Assembly (NCBI GenBank): GCA_033439685.1 | Contig: JAUEDM010000007.1 | Location: 2,842,501 to 2,906,500, forward strand | Length of the DNA stretch: 64,000 nt | Direction of reading: 5' to 3' | Source: Apodospora peruviana | Lineage: Eukaryota > Ascomycota > Sordariomycetes > Sordariales > Lasiosphaeriaceae | Position numbers and translations under genes: made by a program | Shown here: in pieces, positions 10,796 through 22,966 of the stretch | How the letters are laid out: every line of letters starts with the position of its first letter | Numbering within the stretch: the first letter of the stretch is position 1 | Notes under the pieces: model-generated | The model's database searches: none | What the model was told of the DNA's origin: nothing | What the model saw: the letters and a program-made list of their open reading frames with translations, nothing else

Positions 10796-13204
10796 CAACA
10801 GGAACAGAATCAGAATCAGCATCAGTATAGCCATCAGAGTCAACAACAGGAACTCAACCACCATCAACAAGCTCTCCAGCTCCACTCCGGCTACGCTCCC
10901 GATCCCGCCCACGGCCACCAACATGACCAGTCCGATGCACAACGACATGCAGAAGCGGCGGCAGCGGCAGCTGCTGCTGCGGCCATGGCAGCTCATCACG
11001 GACTGCAGGCACTTCAAGCTGCAGTAGCAAACCCAACTCCTACACCCGGCCCTCCACCTCTCCAAAGCCCGGTGACGCCTGTGTACACCACCCCCGGCGA
11101 GCCGTCATATCAACTATCTCCCAACGGCACTCCCATCGCAGCTACTCCGCCGAACCCGAAGGTGACGCGTCTGAGACGGGCATGCGACATGTGCAGCCAG
11201 CGCAAGGTCAAGGTGCGTCCACGCGTTCTCGCCTATCGGCTTCCCAACCAACCTAACCAGTTCCTCTATCTACAGTGCAATGAAACCCAACCCTGCCGAC
11301 CATGTCTCGACCTCGGAGTCGACTGCACCTTCAATCGCACCATGAGACGTCGAGGACCACCAAACAAACACGCCGAAGCTGCCAAAGCCGCCAAACGACC
11401 GCGACTCGAGCCAGCCCTCAGCGACCCGGGCCCGCAACACGCCGCCGAGACCCTGATTTCGATCTCTGGCACTCAAGATACCCAGGCGATCCTCGACGCC
11501 GAGTCCATTGCCCCTCTCCCCGTCCTCCAACTCCTAGTCGACGACTTCTTTACATACATACATCCGCTGACGCCCTTCCCCCACGAGCCGACATTCCGAA
11601 ATTCCTTCGCGAACCGCGAGGACCGCACAAGTCACGAGTTTTTGGCTCTGCTGGCTAGCATGATTGGCTCCCTCGTGGCATCTTTTCCGCGCACAGCGCG
11701 GCAGCACCTCAAGACACAGCAGAACGGGATGAGCATGTACCCCCGGGCCATCACACTGATCGAGAGATGTCGGACCATCGCCCTGCAAGCACGTGGGCCT
11801 CTGTTCCCCGCCAAGGACGAGGTCACCGTCTACGATGCCGCGACCAGCTATTTCTTGGGTCTGGCGGCCGGATACACGATGCAGTGGAAGATCTGCAAGC
11901 GCTTCATGACCGAGACCATGTCCTTCATCCGGGAGATGGGATACCACAAGCCGCGCGACATGGGGTCCGGTCTGTTCGGCGTGACATATCGCGGTGCGTC
12001 GTTCGACCACGTCAAGGACCAGCTCGGCAAGCGCATATTCTGGGTCATGTTTCTCGGCATCCGCTCGATGGTGCAGCTTGGTGCTCCGCAGGGCGATGTC
12101 GTCCTCCCGCCGCCGACGCCGACAGAACCTTACCCGGACCTGCCCGTGGAAGTCGATGATCAGTACATCGTGCCGCAGCAGATCCTCGTCCAGCCTGCAG
12201 GTATCGTGTCTAAGCTGGCCGGCTTCAACCAGGCCATCAAGATCTACATGACTATGAACGGGCTGGTGTCCGTCGAGTTATCTTATGGGATCTCGACGCT
12301 GCCGTTTGACGACCAAAAGTCCATGCTCAACGAGTGCTTGCAGGCGGTTAAAGAGGTAATGATCGGTTTACCCGCGGAGCTGACGCTCGATTTGACTCTG
12401 CCGCCCACCAGCGATGCCGCGGCAGCACCCCTTGGCCCACTGGGCGACAAGACCGAAGACTTTGTCAACGACTGGTACTCGAACTATTCGTCGTCGTCGT
12501 CGTCATACCTGATGCATGACCACGCGTCCGCGGTGTCTGACCGTCGCCGACTGATACAGTACGAGATCCAGAAGGCGAATATCTACGCGTCGATGTTGGC
12601 GACTCGGTCGTATTACGTTGAGCGCTACCTGAACCTGCGCGATGCGCACCGGGAGCATGTTCGCGCGCAGGCAGCGCAGGCGTATGCTGCAGAGAACCTG
12701 AACAGCATTAACGGCGGCGGTGGCGCGGATGGCAGCAAATCTGTTGCCGCCGCCGCGCTGCAAGCTGTCAACGCCGAAGTGCGCGATGCAATTGATATCG
12801 GCATGTCACAGGAGCGCGAACTAATAGTGCAGAACCTGCTGACGGTTCTTGGGGCCATCTCGCAGCGCAACATGGAACCGAACGGAGGCAGTCTGATCAA
12901 CAAGATTCGCCAGGTCGCGTCGACGCTGGTGAATGATGCGCCGGAACGAAAAGGGCCGTTCGCTATGAAGGCGGAGGAGCCGTTGTCCAGGTTCCTGGAC
13001 ATCTTGATCAGGCTGGAGAAGTCGGGGCAGGGTCAAGGTAGTAGTGCGGTGTATGGTGGTGGTGTGCCGGGGCTGGGGCAGGGGAACGGGCAGCACATGC
13101 AGGATGAGAGTGTTGAGGAGGAGGCGGCGCTGCGGAACTGGGCTGATTTGAAGGATCACCAGTTGAGGTTTTTTCAGAATGGGGGGTTTATGAACCAACT
13201 ATAG
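10637..13204 (+). CDS. Zn2Cys6 fungal-specific transcription factor with poly-Q N-terminus
   Basis: Two exons, 10637-11212 and 11276-13204, give 834 residues. The 63-nt intron (GTGCGT..CTACAG) is a multiple of three and has no stop, so the unspliced frame is also open (855 residues). Splicing joins RRACDMCSQRKVK directly to CNETQPCRPC, restoring the six-cysteine binuclear zinc cluster (about residues 180-211). It is followed by a basic RRRGPPNKHAEAAKAAKRPR segment. The N-terminus is low complexity: a Gln tract (about residues 43-55), Gln/His-rich sequence, an Ala run (about 107-117) and Pro-rich stretches. From about residue 270 (VLQLLVDDFFTYIHPLTPF) the sequence fits the fungal transcription factor middle homology region. 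It should be a nuclear DNA-binding regulator; its target genes cannot be told. Confidence 0.93.
10763..10800 (+). repeat. CAG/CAA trinucleotide tract encoding poly-Gln
   Basis: Interrupted CAG/CAA repeats encode about 13 consecutive glutamines in the transcription factor. The mixed codons should make it more stable than a pure CAG run. Confidence 0.9.
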
Positions 13205-13712
13205 GAACAGTTCTGGTTTATGGTCCCAGGTTGTGATGTTCCTTTTGAGGTTTAAGTATAATGCCTCTTTGTGTGTGTTTACAGGTGTACCAAGGATTTC
13301 GGGTGGCTGTTCTTTTGCTATGGAAAATACGTTGGCGTTTGAAAGGGAGGGGTGGCTTAATATTTATAGGTGAGGCGTTTAATTGTCACTATATAAGTGA
13401 TAGGTAAGGGAAACAGGGGCGGCTTCATTTTTCTTTTCAGGGGGTTTCGATGGACTTCAAAAAAGGCTAGGGAAAAAAATAAGTATAGGGAGGTGGTTTT
13501 TTATGTTATGTATATTGCTTTTGTTCGGACCTAGCTTTCGGAACCTCGCAGCTTTATATTATTCAGAACAATACTCGTTATTTCTTTCATATTAGAAGGG
13601 TGTGGCTTTTACTATTAATACGTATATGTGTATCTCCTATCCCCCCTTTCGTTCCTTTTATTTACGTATTTATACGTAAACACCCCTTTTGTAAGCCCTT
13701 ATTCACAGCTGG
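13205..13712. other. Convergent 3' intergenic region
   Basis: This lies between the stop of the transcription factor (+) and the stop of the GMC oxidoreductase (-). It is AT-rich and must hold both polyadenylation regions. No gene is seen. Confidence 0.6.
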
Positions 13713-15985
13713 TCACTTCGTACCGGACCGCTTGATAATATCAGCCGCCTTCTCCGCCACAGCATACATCGTCGCCTGCAAGTGTCCAGCCGGCCCAACA
13801 GGCAGCACGCTCGCGTCCACGATCCTCAGTCTATTCACCCCATAGACTTTAAGTTCGTTATCAACCACCCCGCCCAGGCCCTGCGGCAGCATAGCAGCGG
13901 TACCGCATTGGTTGGCAGAGCTAGGCTCAAGCACGAGTTCCCTTAACGCCTTTTCTATCTCCTTGTCAGTCTGCACACCCGCCAGACCCGGGACGAGCTC
14001 AACAGGCTGCAGTTTTTTGGTGAGGGTGGGTGTGGCGAGGATCTTCCGCGCCATCTTGAATCCTAAGACAGCGAGTGTGATGTCGAAGGGATGCGAAAAG
14101 GAGTTATAGTCTACCAAAGGGGGGGAGTTGCCAGGGTGCGGATCGGTGCTGTTGATATGAACTGTGCCGCGAGATAGGGATTTTAGGTTTGTGAGGCCCA
14201 TGCGGCTGTCGCCACTGCCGTAGGAGATCTCGAAGAGGCCAGACACAGAAGAGGCGATGAGGCGGTTTGTGAGGAAGGTTTGGACTCGTAATCCCTCGAG
14301 AAGTGGAGAGGAAGAGGCTGGGTCGGATGGGTCGGACAGGGTCGAGAAGTAGAAGGGGGGCGCGAAGTCGTCTGAGTTTTGAGAGTATAGGGTGGAGGAG
14401 ATGGATTCAGGGGAGGATGTTAGGTTTGAGAGGGAGACGGTGAGGAGGTTGTTCCCGTGTGCTGTTGTTAGGGGGCCGGTTCTGTTTGTCATGTATTCGG
14501 ATAGGTAGGACTGGAATGTGGGACTGGAGGTGTTGGAGAGTAGTAAGGGGAAGGAGATGGGATCGGGGGTTTTGACTACACACATGTACAGGGTTAGTTT
14601 AGCAATGATGAGGAAGGGGGGAGGGGGGTTGGTTACATGTAAACTTCCAGGTATTCCTGGGCCGGTCTTGGAGATTCGCACCAACGCCGGGCAGATCTTG
14701 GATGACAGGAACCTCGAGAGACTGCAGCAAAGAGGCCGGTCCAATGCCACTAAGCTGCAGGATTTGGGGAGTGTGGATGGCTCCGGCGGCGAGGATGACT
14801 TCTTTTGCAGCAGTGATGTTGACTTTTGCGGAGCTGTTTTCCCGGTCGACAATCTCGACGCCCGTGACAGTCGTGAGTTCATCAGTGTGGTTAAAGTTGA
14901 CTTTCGACACGAAGCTTGTAACTAGAATGTCGAGGTTTGGGCGTTGGCTGGCCGGGTCGTAATAGGCTTTTCGTGCGGAACAGCGGGTCATGTTCTTGCC
15001 GTCGATGCCGAGGGGTTTCCAGACAATACCCGTGTTGTGTCCTGCGGTTCCGCCTTCTTTGCGGAAGGGGAGGTTTAGGTCCTTTGTTATTGCTGATGTT
15101 ATTGTGTCTATTATATGTTCAAAGTTAATATGGAGAGCGTCAAGATAGGGGTTCGTGTGTGATGGATGGATCTTACATGCGTCTGGCCATTGCCAGGACG
15201 GAAAGGATGCCTGGAACGGGCCGTGGCCGAAGCCTTCTTGGCTGAAAGTGTAGTTGTACTTTTGTTGGATGCTAGGTTCGGGAGCGTTGAGCATGCTTGA
15301 CTATAATCGTCGTCAATGCCTGGAAGCCTCCATCGTTGACACGCAAACAAGAAGAGGTGTGCAGAACACGAACAGGAGCATAAGAAGGCACAAAGAGCTG
15401 ATGGTATGGAATTATTACCTTTTCAAAATACGGGAGCAAATCCTCCCAACCCCAGCCATCATTCCCCAGCTCCGCCCACAAATTGTAGTCGTCAACCTCT
15501 CCCCTCACAACAGCCATGCCGTTGACAGTAGAACCGCCGCCCACTGTGGCGCCGGTCCTGACGGGAAATTCCCGGTTGCCCAAGTTTGCCTGTGGGACAC
15601 AGAGCGGCTCCAAGGCGACCGATGGTGCCGGCAAGAAGTTGGCGTAGTACGGCATCGCCGTATTCCAAGTATCGTCGAAATCACCATACTCCACGACCAG
15701 CACGGTGGCTAGGCAGGTGGTCAGTCTGGAAAGGACAAAGGAAGTTGTGATTGTGACTTTACTTTTTGCGTCTTCAGTCAGTCTGTTGGCGACAACCAGG
15801 CCGGAAAGACCGCCTCCGGCAATGATATAGTCGTATGAGTGCTGGACTGAGTTGACATTCCGAAAGATGCCGCCTGCTTCTACACCGACTGAGACAAGTG
15901 GTGTGAGAAGAGTCCACAGTAATGGGAGGAACGCGGACCGTGCGAAGGTTATTATCTTTGTCATGGTTACCTGTGAAATATTCAA
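13713..15985 (-). CDS. Secreted GMC-family oxidoreductase
   Basis: Five exons, 15985-15763, 15708-15419, 15300-15177, 15107-14637 and 14575-13713, give 656 residues; introns are 54, 118, 69 and 61 nt. A second in-frame ATG at 15964 gives a cleaner signal peptide (MTKIITFARSAFLPLLWTLL) and may be the true start. The FAD motif YDYIIAGGGLSGLVVANRL is at about residues 51-69. The GMC signature GATVGGGSTVNGMAVVRG is in exon 2, and the second signature GAIHTPQILQLSGIGP is in exon 4. The C-terminal block NRLRIVDASVLPVGPAGHLQ carries the conserved catalytic-type His. Relatives oxidise alcohols, sugars or aryl alcohols. Here the usual His before GT in the C-terminal region reads NQCGTAAM. The substrate is unknown. 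Confidence 0.92.
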
Positions 15986-17096
15986 CTTGCCAAGAAGTGG
16001 TGATGTCTGTGTCTATGAGCTCGGAGGACGACAGTTTTAGATCTCCCTATGACCTGTCGACTTCTCCGCATCCATCACTAAATAAGATTCCCCGCTTAAT
16101 ATTGTCTATTATACCGACAGATACAGTTTCTGCGTCTGCGAACTGCCAGAGTGTCATTGAGCCTGAGTACTAATAACACTCGGGTGCAGTGGTGCCTGCA
16201 GCTCAATAATACCACTTCAGCCTGATTTTCACAGGGCGACCCGGACTAATGGGTTACACGAAACATATAAAACCTCGGACTCTTCAGCTTATGTGACACG
16301 CAAGAACCGTACAGCTGCTACCGGCATCTCGAGTTTGTCTGATTATTTTGGCCAGGGGGTTGATACTTTGCTTTCAATGGCTGTCGGGTGGATGCCATAT
16401 AAGTTAACTCGGAAATTCCCATGTGCTGTTCAGTCTACGTCGTGATCAACGCTGTGGTGAATTGGTGCAAAGATCAGTTACACAAAACAAACAAACCTGC
16501 ACCCCGAACTGCAAAGGCGACTGGCCAACTGAGTGCCTGACTGGAAGGCTGCGGCGTACCTGATCGACCTCATTGACTTGTGTTTCTTACTATTCTTCCG
16601 TATATTATCATTACCTATTCCATGTCTTGCTTCGATTGGAGGGAGCGTCGCGTGCCTGGTCACGTACGAGCACCTGTTTCTTGTGAAAAGAGTGCTTGAT
16701 TAGAAAAGCAAATACCAAAAAGGAGCATGACCGTAACGACTCCTTTCAGAGCCACGCAACTAAAGCCAACGCGAAAAGAACCGCCAAGTACAAACATGGC
16801 ACAAGGTAACGTGAGAAGGCCCATCCCTGTCTCCCTATTATGCCCCTGGGGCTCCTGAAAAGACGGAGCCAGTTCGCTACAATCACCATCTCATTCACCC
16901 TGAGCCAATGGTTACCGGTACCCGGCTCGTTTGCCTCCAGGGGATTTCTTTTCGTCATCTACCCGGCGATTCTCCGTGATAGTATATGTAGGTACATAAA
17001 GAAGAACGGAACCGACACTCGACCCACTGGTAGACGGTAAGACTCCTCGTAATAGCGGTTTATGTTGTCTTCGCTTTGACTCGGAATGGTACTGAC
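15986..17096. other. Intergenic region upstream of the GMC gene
   Basis: No gene is seen. It holds the promoter of the minus-strand GMC gene. A plus-strand acataaaacc sequence near 16263 resembles a TATA element but has no gene assigned to it. Confidence 0.5.
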
Positions 17097-19633
17097 TCAA
17101 TTGCCCCTTTCGTCGTCAGTGCTTTCCCAGACACTGTCATCTGTGGTCTCAGACACTGCATCCCAGTCAACGCCGACTTGTTTTTGGTAGCCTAACTCCG
17201 CGGGCTCGGCTATGGGCCTGATGGCCACATGATCATCCAGTGACCAGTTGTGATTATTCAAGAGAGTGTGAGGTCTCTGTCTAGCATCCGGTATACTTTA
17301 TGGTCTTCAGTTGGCGCTGTAGATATCCCTAGTGCCGTGTGCTGTTTCAGGACTTGAAGCCGCGCCCGCACAGATGGAAGATTGGGATGTAACGCCAGGC
17401 ATCTATTTAAAACGTGGATAGCATCACTTCAGTGACTAACAATGTCGTACTGGTCGCAAAGAAACGAGGTAAGAAGAAGAGTTAGTAAGTACACTTCCAG
17501 GAATTACGTACCAGAACTCCTAGGTTATGCCAATTTATTCACAATGAAGGGTTGAAGCGTAACGGACCGTGAAATAGCGTCCAGGGAGTCCCCATATTGT
17601 TTGACATTGTAATATATTATTCCAACAGTTGTCCAAAATTCAGGGATAGTATCTTTACGAAAGAGGGCTTGTTGTAAGCATTCGTAGGTCTTCGGGAGAT
17701 CATCCAGGGCCATGAATGCACACGAGCTAACACGTACCAGTGTTCGGCGACGGAGGGATCTGACAGGCACAAAGCATTAGAGACGGTCCCGCCACACTAG
17801 ACGGGGACAGGATAATGGGTACCTGAATTAATAGCTGTCATGAAGCAGCATTTTGCTTCGCTAGGGCCTCCCCTATAGCCTTGAGGATTTTCTTCCCATG
17901 CAATCAGATCGTGCAGACCGATAAAGGCGTTGGCAGTCGCATCGATGCTGTCCTCTGCTAGCCTGGATAGAGCTTCGTCCATGTCGCGGATAGGTTCGGC
18001 CGGCTCGGATATGTGGACTCGCCGAAAGTGTTGTAACTCTTCAGCAAGTTGTATTGGCGGTAACTCTGGACCCCTGGTACCTTGGACAGTATCATCGGCC
18101 GGGAAGGTATTCATGGGACCTCCGGAACTTCACAACCAGCCCTGGAACTTGATAACACGGCCGCCCTCTCTCTTTGACGATGCCTGGCGTCCACATATGG
18201 AGCTTGAAAGGGGGCTTACCATTGTCTCTGATTAAGGCGCGAAGGTACCAATGGACGCGACTTACCATGTCCCGGGGCGATCACTACATGTAGTATCGGG
18301 AGTGATACCAGTACACCGAGGGAACGGGCATTTTCATTTGCGTCAGAACTCTTCCCAGTGTTGGCCCGAGATACCACCATGGCTTGTTGAATATGCATAT
18401 CCCTTTTGATGATGTTTGCCAAATTATATTGGTTGATCCTCGCGCTGCTGGTCGCAAGGGTGATGGCAAATTGGCTGGTGGTGACTCGGCTAAGCCCAGG
18501 TCTGCCTGCAAAGACCACGTGCTCAAGTATGTTACAGAAGGACTGATAACTTCTGATCAATTACGGAACGCAGTCTCACCCCGAGCACTGGACAACAACT
18601 CACCGCCCATGATCTGCAGGCTTGAAGTGGCAAGCCCCAAGTGTCGCCTAGGGCATCGTCCAGACAAACAATATCGACGTCAACATGGCGAGGAATGGCA
18701 TCGATGACTTGAACGTGTTTCATTTGGTTGGCGATGTGGAGTAGTATAAGTGTATTCCGTCCAATCGCCTCCAGCATCTCCTTGGTACAGGTCGGTAGAC
18801 TGAGCGGCTGGGCGTCAGAAAAGGCCACGGGTCTTAGGAGGTAAGGTACTCAGCTTACAAAATGAACATCTTTCGGATATCTTTCATCAAGGCTGCCAGT
18901 CTCTTCACCGCCCTGCGTATGGAATCCGCATGGCGTTGAGCCATAATCCACGACTTGCTCGTCGCGTTGAATAATAGCTCCATATTTTTGGTGATAGCTT
19001 CCAGCCCCCTGCGTAGTGCCTGGGTTTCTCGGGATGGGTTCGCTGCTTGCGTAGCTGTGAGCGATTGGAGATCCGCGATGGTCTTTTGGGGTTGCCGCAA
19101 CAATGGTGAAAATGGATGACATCTGCCGCATAGGAGCGCTTGAATGCTTCTCGACAAGAGCAGATTGGGCGTTCCCAGTAAGCTCAACCTCCGGCGAGAG
19201 CCCTTTTGATCTGACCGAGTTGCTGTGTGCTAAGTAACATGTTGATGGCCAACATGTCGGAGAGAATAGTCGTGCGAAGTCCGTCGATGTCTTTACGCGA
19301 GATCATGGACCAGTGGAGTCGAGCTCCAATGTTGGCCAGGCTCCGGGTGGTTCGAAAGTGACCGAGACTGCCCTCCTTCACCCGCATTTTGTCTGCCATG
19401 GCCTGGAGGGGTATGAGACAGTGCATGGCAATGGCGCCGATCTTGTCAAGGGTCTGGCGCTCGTCGTCGTTGGAGGGCCGAAGTTGGGAGGCATGTCGTA
19501 GGGTGCTGCTGAGGAGGTCGAGTTCGATGGTCAGCTGTTGGAAATGTGCGGGCGCATCTCTGTAGTTGAGCAGCTCCAGGAAAACCCGTTCAAAGAGCCC
19601 TAGCAAGGCGATGATCTCCCCCGCAGAAGCCAT
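17097..19633 (-). pseudogene. Decayed composite gene: helical N-terminus, ubiquitin-like domain, Ssn6-like TPRs
   Basis: From ATG 19633 the protein starts MASAGEIIALLGLFERVFLE, a helical N-terminus found on fungal STAND-like and ubiquitin-like-domain proteins. Two frame changes follow. VELTGNAQSALVEKHSS is one frame on from the first exon, and TIADLQSLTATQ is one further, at an A4 run near 19081-19088. Clean introns remain (18858-18800 and 18603-18543) and join GLPLQACRSWA to SFCNILEHVVFAGRPG, a ubiquitin-like region. Downstream, MDEALSRLAEDS, AINSDPSVAEHWYVLAR, LPKTYECLQQALFR and FWTTVGIIYYNVKQYGDSLD form TPR helices like those of Cyc8/Ssn6. Frame breaks lie near 17713-17725 and 17529-17545. 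After an intron (17511-17450) the TPR frame carries an in-frame TGA (17429-17431) before SDAIHVLNRCLALHPNLP. An open tail ends at TGA 17097. The domain join near 18120-18265 is unresolved. The multiple lesions argue for a pseudogene. Confidence 0.72.
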
Positions 19634-20063
19634 CAGCGCTGTTGTGAGTACAAACCAAGTGCGTTGAGTGATTCTTCTGATGCGGAGATGACGTGTCCAA
19701 AGACCAAAATCTGACCAAGGCTCTGAGTTGTCAATTGAGGGACGTGTCTGCCTAAAACCTCCACCTTCCTCTGCCTGAGGCATAAATCGACGATGTCCCG
19801 ACACCGGAGGTCCATCAAGTACAAGTCAAGAGATTGGACACGGCATCATTCATATCTTTGGTTCAACCCAAAGGCTCGGTTGCGGCCGATCGAATGGGTC
19901 TCCCGGGATCAGATAACACACATCTATATCTCAGATGGTGGTGTATTACGCTGCGTCTCATATTATTCTTACGTCCAAAACTTGCCAAATAAGCACCTAG
20001 AACCAGTAAGAAACGCCATTGTAGATTTGAACAAAAGAAATTGTTGCCAAAGTCTTCCTCTTC
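19634..20063. other. Intergenic region
   Basis: This lies between the composite pseudogene and the monooxygenase on the same strand. No gene is seen. It holds the former promoter of the first and the 3' end of the second. Confidence 0.5.
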
Positions 20064-21480
20064 TCAGTCCTCCGCTATCGTGATAGGCAGCGGCTTTAGC
20101 TCAAAAATCATCTTGGTCTCGTAGCCCCACGCCTTTGGTGGCTTGGGTTTCGCCCCAGGTTGAGGCTTTCCGGCTTGGGCGAGGAAGGCCCGGCCTTGCA
20201 TGATCGCCTCATGGCCCTTGGCAACAATGTCCTGCTGGAAATCGTTTAGCTTGGTCTTGAGCGCGGCAACGTCCGTCTTGTCGGCCTCTGCGAGGACTTT
20301 GCTTAGCGCGACGGCGTCCTTGATGGCGAAGATGGCTCCTTCGCCTTGGGCTGTGTTACGGCATGACTGATTAGCAGCTGGTTTCCAGAAACTTGACAGG
20401 TGTGACGTACCGGGTGTCATGGGGTGAGCCGCATCTCCGATCACGATGACTCGGTTTACCGGCGGCGTTTCAGGGATGAGGGCATCCCACCACATCTAAA
20501 CCAACTCGCCATATTAGCAACCCTCTCTTGTTTTGGGCGAGGGGAAAAGGACATACAGCAGTAGCCTTGACCGCCTCGGGTTTGGTCTTTTCGATCGTCG
20601 TCCGAAACAGCGGCTGTAGGCCCTGCACCTTCTCGGTCGCCCACTCGAGCTTCTTTTCAGCCGAGGCAGTCTTGAGCCAGTGGTCCGGCTGGGTGACGGT
20701 CTCGTCGCTGGCCGACATCAGCCAGTAGTATTCGCCCTCCTTACCGTCGTCGGTGGCACGGTTGAGGCCGCTAAAGAGGCGGAAGTCCTTCCCAAAAGCC
20801 ATGAAACACGAGTGGCCGAGCTGGAGCTGCTGCGCAAAATCGGCTCCCCGGAGCTTGGTCTCGCCTACCACGATGGTGTTGGGGGACATGTTGAGGACCT
20901 CATCGTTGCTTTTCTTCAGGACGTGGGGACGTACGAGACTGTGCGCGCCGTCTACGCCGACGAGTACATCACCCGTGGCAGACGAACCGTCCTGGAAAAA
21001 GACGGTTACTTTCTCGTCGTCCTCTTCGATGCGCTCCGCCTGCTTGCCCCATTGGACGTTCAGACCGGTGCATAGCAGCTCGCGCAGACGGAGTCGGTTG
21101 GCGCGGACACATGGCGTTTCGGGGGAGTCCTCAACCATGAACTTGGCCGGGCCGGCGTGGAAGATGGCTTGGGATGGCAGGTCCAGCGGCTGCAGGTGGC
21201 ATGTTGTCCTTAGATCTGGTAGATCGTCTGGGAGAGTACCTCCAAAAAGGGTATCGAGACTGATTTAGAGAATTAATATGGGGGTTTAGCGAAAAGATGG
21301 ATGGGATCGATTGACTTACTCGAAAAGACCAATGCAGTAGCCCTGACCTCTGGATGTGGTGCTCGTGTCGCGCTCAAAGATGTCAAAGGTGATGCCCTGC
21401 TTGCGGAGGCCTTGTGCGAGTGTGAGACCACCGATACCGGCACCGATGATCAGCACGTGGGGTGCAGTTTTGCCAGACAT
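20064..21480 (-). CDS. FAD-dependent aromatic-ring monooxygenase (salicylate hydroxylase-like)
   Basis: Four exons, 21480-21320, 21259-20557, 20495-20411 and 20350-20064 (introns of 60, 61 and 60 nt), give 411 residues. The start MSGKTAPHVLIIGAGIGGL places the dinucleotide-binding GxGxxG at about residues 13-18. DVLVGVDGAHSLVRPHV is the conserved DG block. The second FAD block, NRVIVIGDAAHPMTPAQGEG, is created by the last splice. These are the three hallmarks of class A flavoprotein hydroxylases, which use NAD(P)H and O2 to hydroxylate aromatic or polyketide-type substrates. The length fits single-domain members. It lies head to head with another FAD monooxygenase (start 22967) across 1.5 kb, suggesting possible joint control. 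The substrate is unknown. Confidence 0.92.
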
Positions 21481-22966
21481 TGTTTATCCTTGCGTTAGCG
21501 AGGTTGTTGTGTAATATTAGTTGAAGATTTCTACTGATGTTGATGATTCAAGACAAGAAAGACCCGACAAATGAGAGGATATCCGAGGGAACCGACGGTG
21601 AGCGGATGGTTGGTGCCGATTGGGGGGTTGGCCGTGGGTGTTTCTTCCTTTCCCCCCCTCCAACTCAGGGCCCAGGTCCATGGTCCCGGCTTTATCTTCG
21701 CTATTGCTCCGTGCCGTCCCTCTAACGATGCAGCAGAGTTCAGTGTGGAATCCAGGGACTCGGTCCTAACGAATTGTGGACGGCTCAAAAAGGAAAGGTC
21801 GCTCAAAGTCGTGAACCCCTGTCTGCGGCCTGCATGCCGCTATTCCCACCTCGTTGGCGCTGTGCAGGCGGACAGGTGGCTTGATTCGCACGATGGTGGT
21901 CTGCAAGTTCTCGGCATGCACACCCCTCAGTGGCTCAGGGCCTCGGCCAATGGTCTGTGATGGCGGTATGCACGTTGTGGGTGCTGGATGGTTCCGCGAG
22001 TTAGTGCCAACATGCCCAGCATGTGCCGAGACAGACACGCTGGCATGTTTTAATGGAACTGTTGCAGTTGAATGCGACATGTTGGGAGTCAGTTAGTGAG
22101 TTGATAATGCGAGATAAGAAAGAACCCCTCCTCGACTTCAATGCGAAAGCGGGATGCCCCGAATTGAACAAGCTGGAACTTGTCGATTACCAGCTGCTCG
22201 GGTCTGCGTTACCTTTCGTACAGCGGTCCTCATCGTGACACCCTTGACTCGCCGTGGACGACATGCGCCGCCCCTATCACATTAACTTGAAGCTCTTTTA
22301 AGTATCATCAGTCTGCTTGTCCCCAGAGAAAGTTCAGGGCAGCTCTGCTCCCACGCATGGCAGACCCGAGTGGGGACATGCACCGTCTCGTGGCCCAACA
22401 GAGAACCAGAAGACAATATGCGCGCTGTGACTGTCCCAGCCCCTCGGGTCGGCCAAAATACTGCATATGAACACAGAAAAGGAAATACGGATGCATGACT
22501 CCAGTCCCGGCAGGTTCAGTGGGGGCATCTGCCAACTCTCAAGCCGGACGGCCAGAATCACACCAGATGCTTACGAGCTTCTCTTGCAGCTCCACTTCTA
22601 TAAATACAGGCAGTGAATAGGCGAACAGCCTGGTGGACCTCTTAAGATTTTACCAGTTTTCTTTGTGTTTTTTTGTGGTCGCTGTGGATGCCTCAGACTT
22701 CAACGTTTCCGTCTCCTTTCAAAACAGCATAAATTTTTAAGTGAGTAACATGTAACATGTGATATCATTGTATTCACTCACAGCGTCCTACAGCGAGGTG
22801 CTTAATATATAACTGAGAGAACACCCTTATACCCAGGGAGTTCTCCTTTAACAAGCGGCCAGTTAACTTTCATCGAGAAATTTTCTGCCCCCCAAACGAA
22901 TTCCTTGCCGGAGTCACTCGTATCTACAACAACAACAACAACAACACCTAATAGTTTGTTTTCACG
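21481..22966. other. Divergent intergenic region between two FAD monooxygenases
   Basis: A 1.49-kb region with a start codon facing outward at each end. It should hold both promoters. Just before ATG 22967 lies a short caacaacaac run (about 22927-22946), probably in the 5' leader. No gene is seen between. Confidence 0.55.

Noticed and set aside
20456..20644. Alternative unspliced frames at the introns of the 20-kb monooxygenase
   Set aside because: Splicing at consensus GT/AG sites restores the conserved GDAAHPMTP and GEGA blocks in one frame, so the alternatives are shadows.
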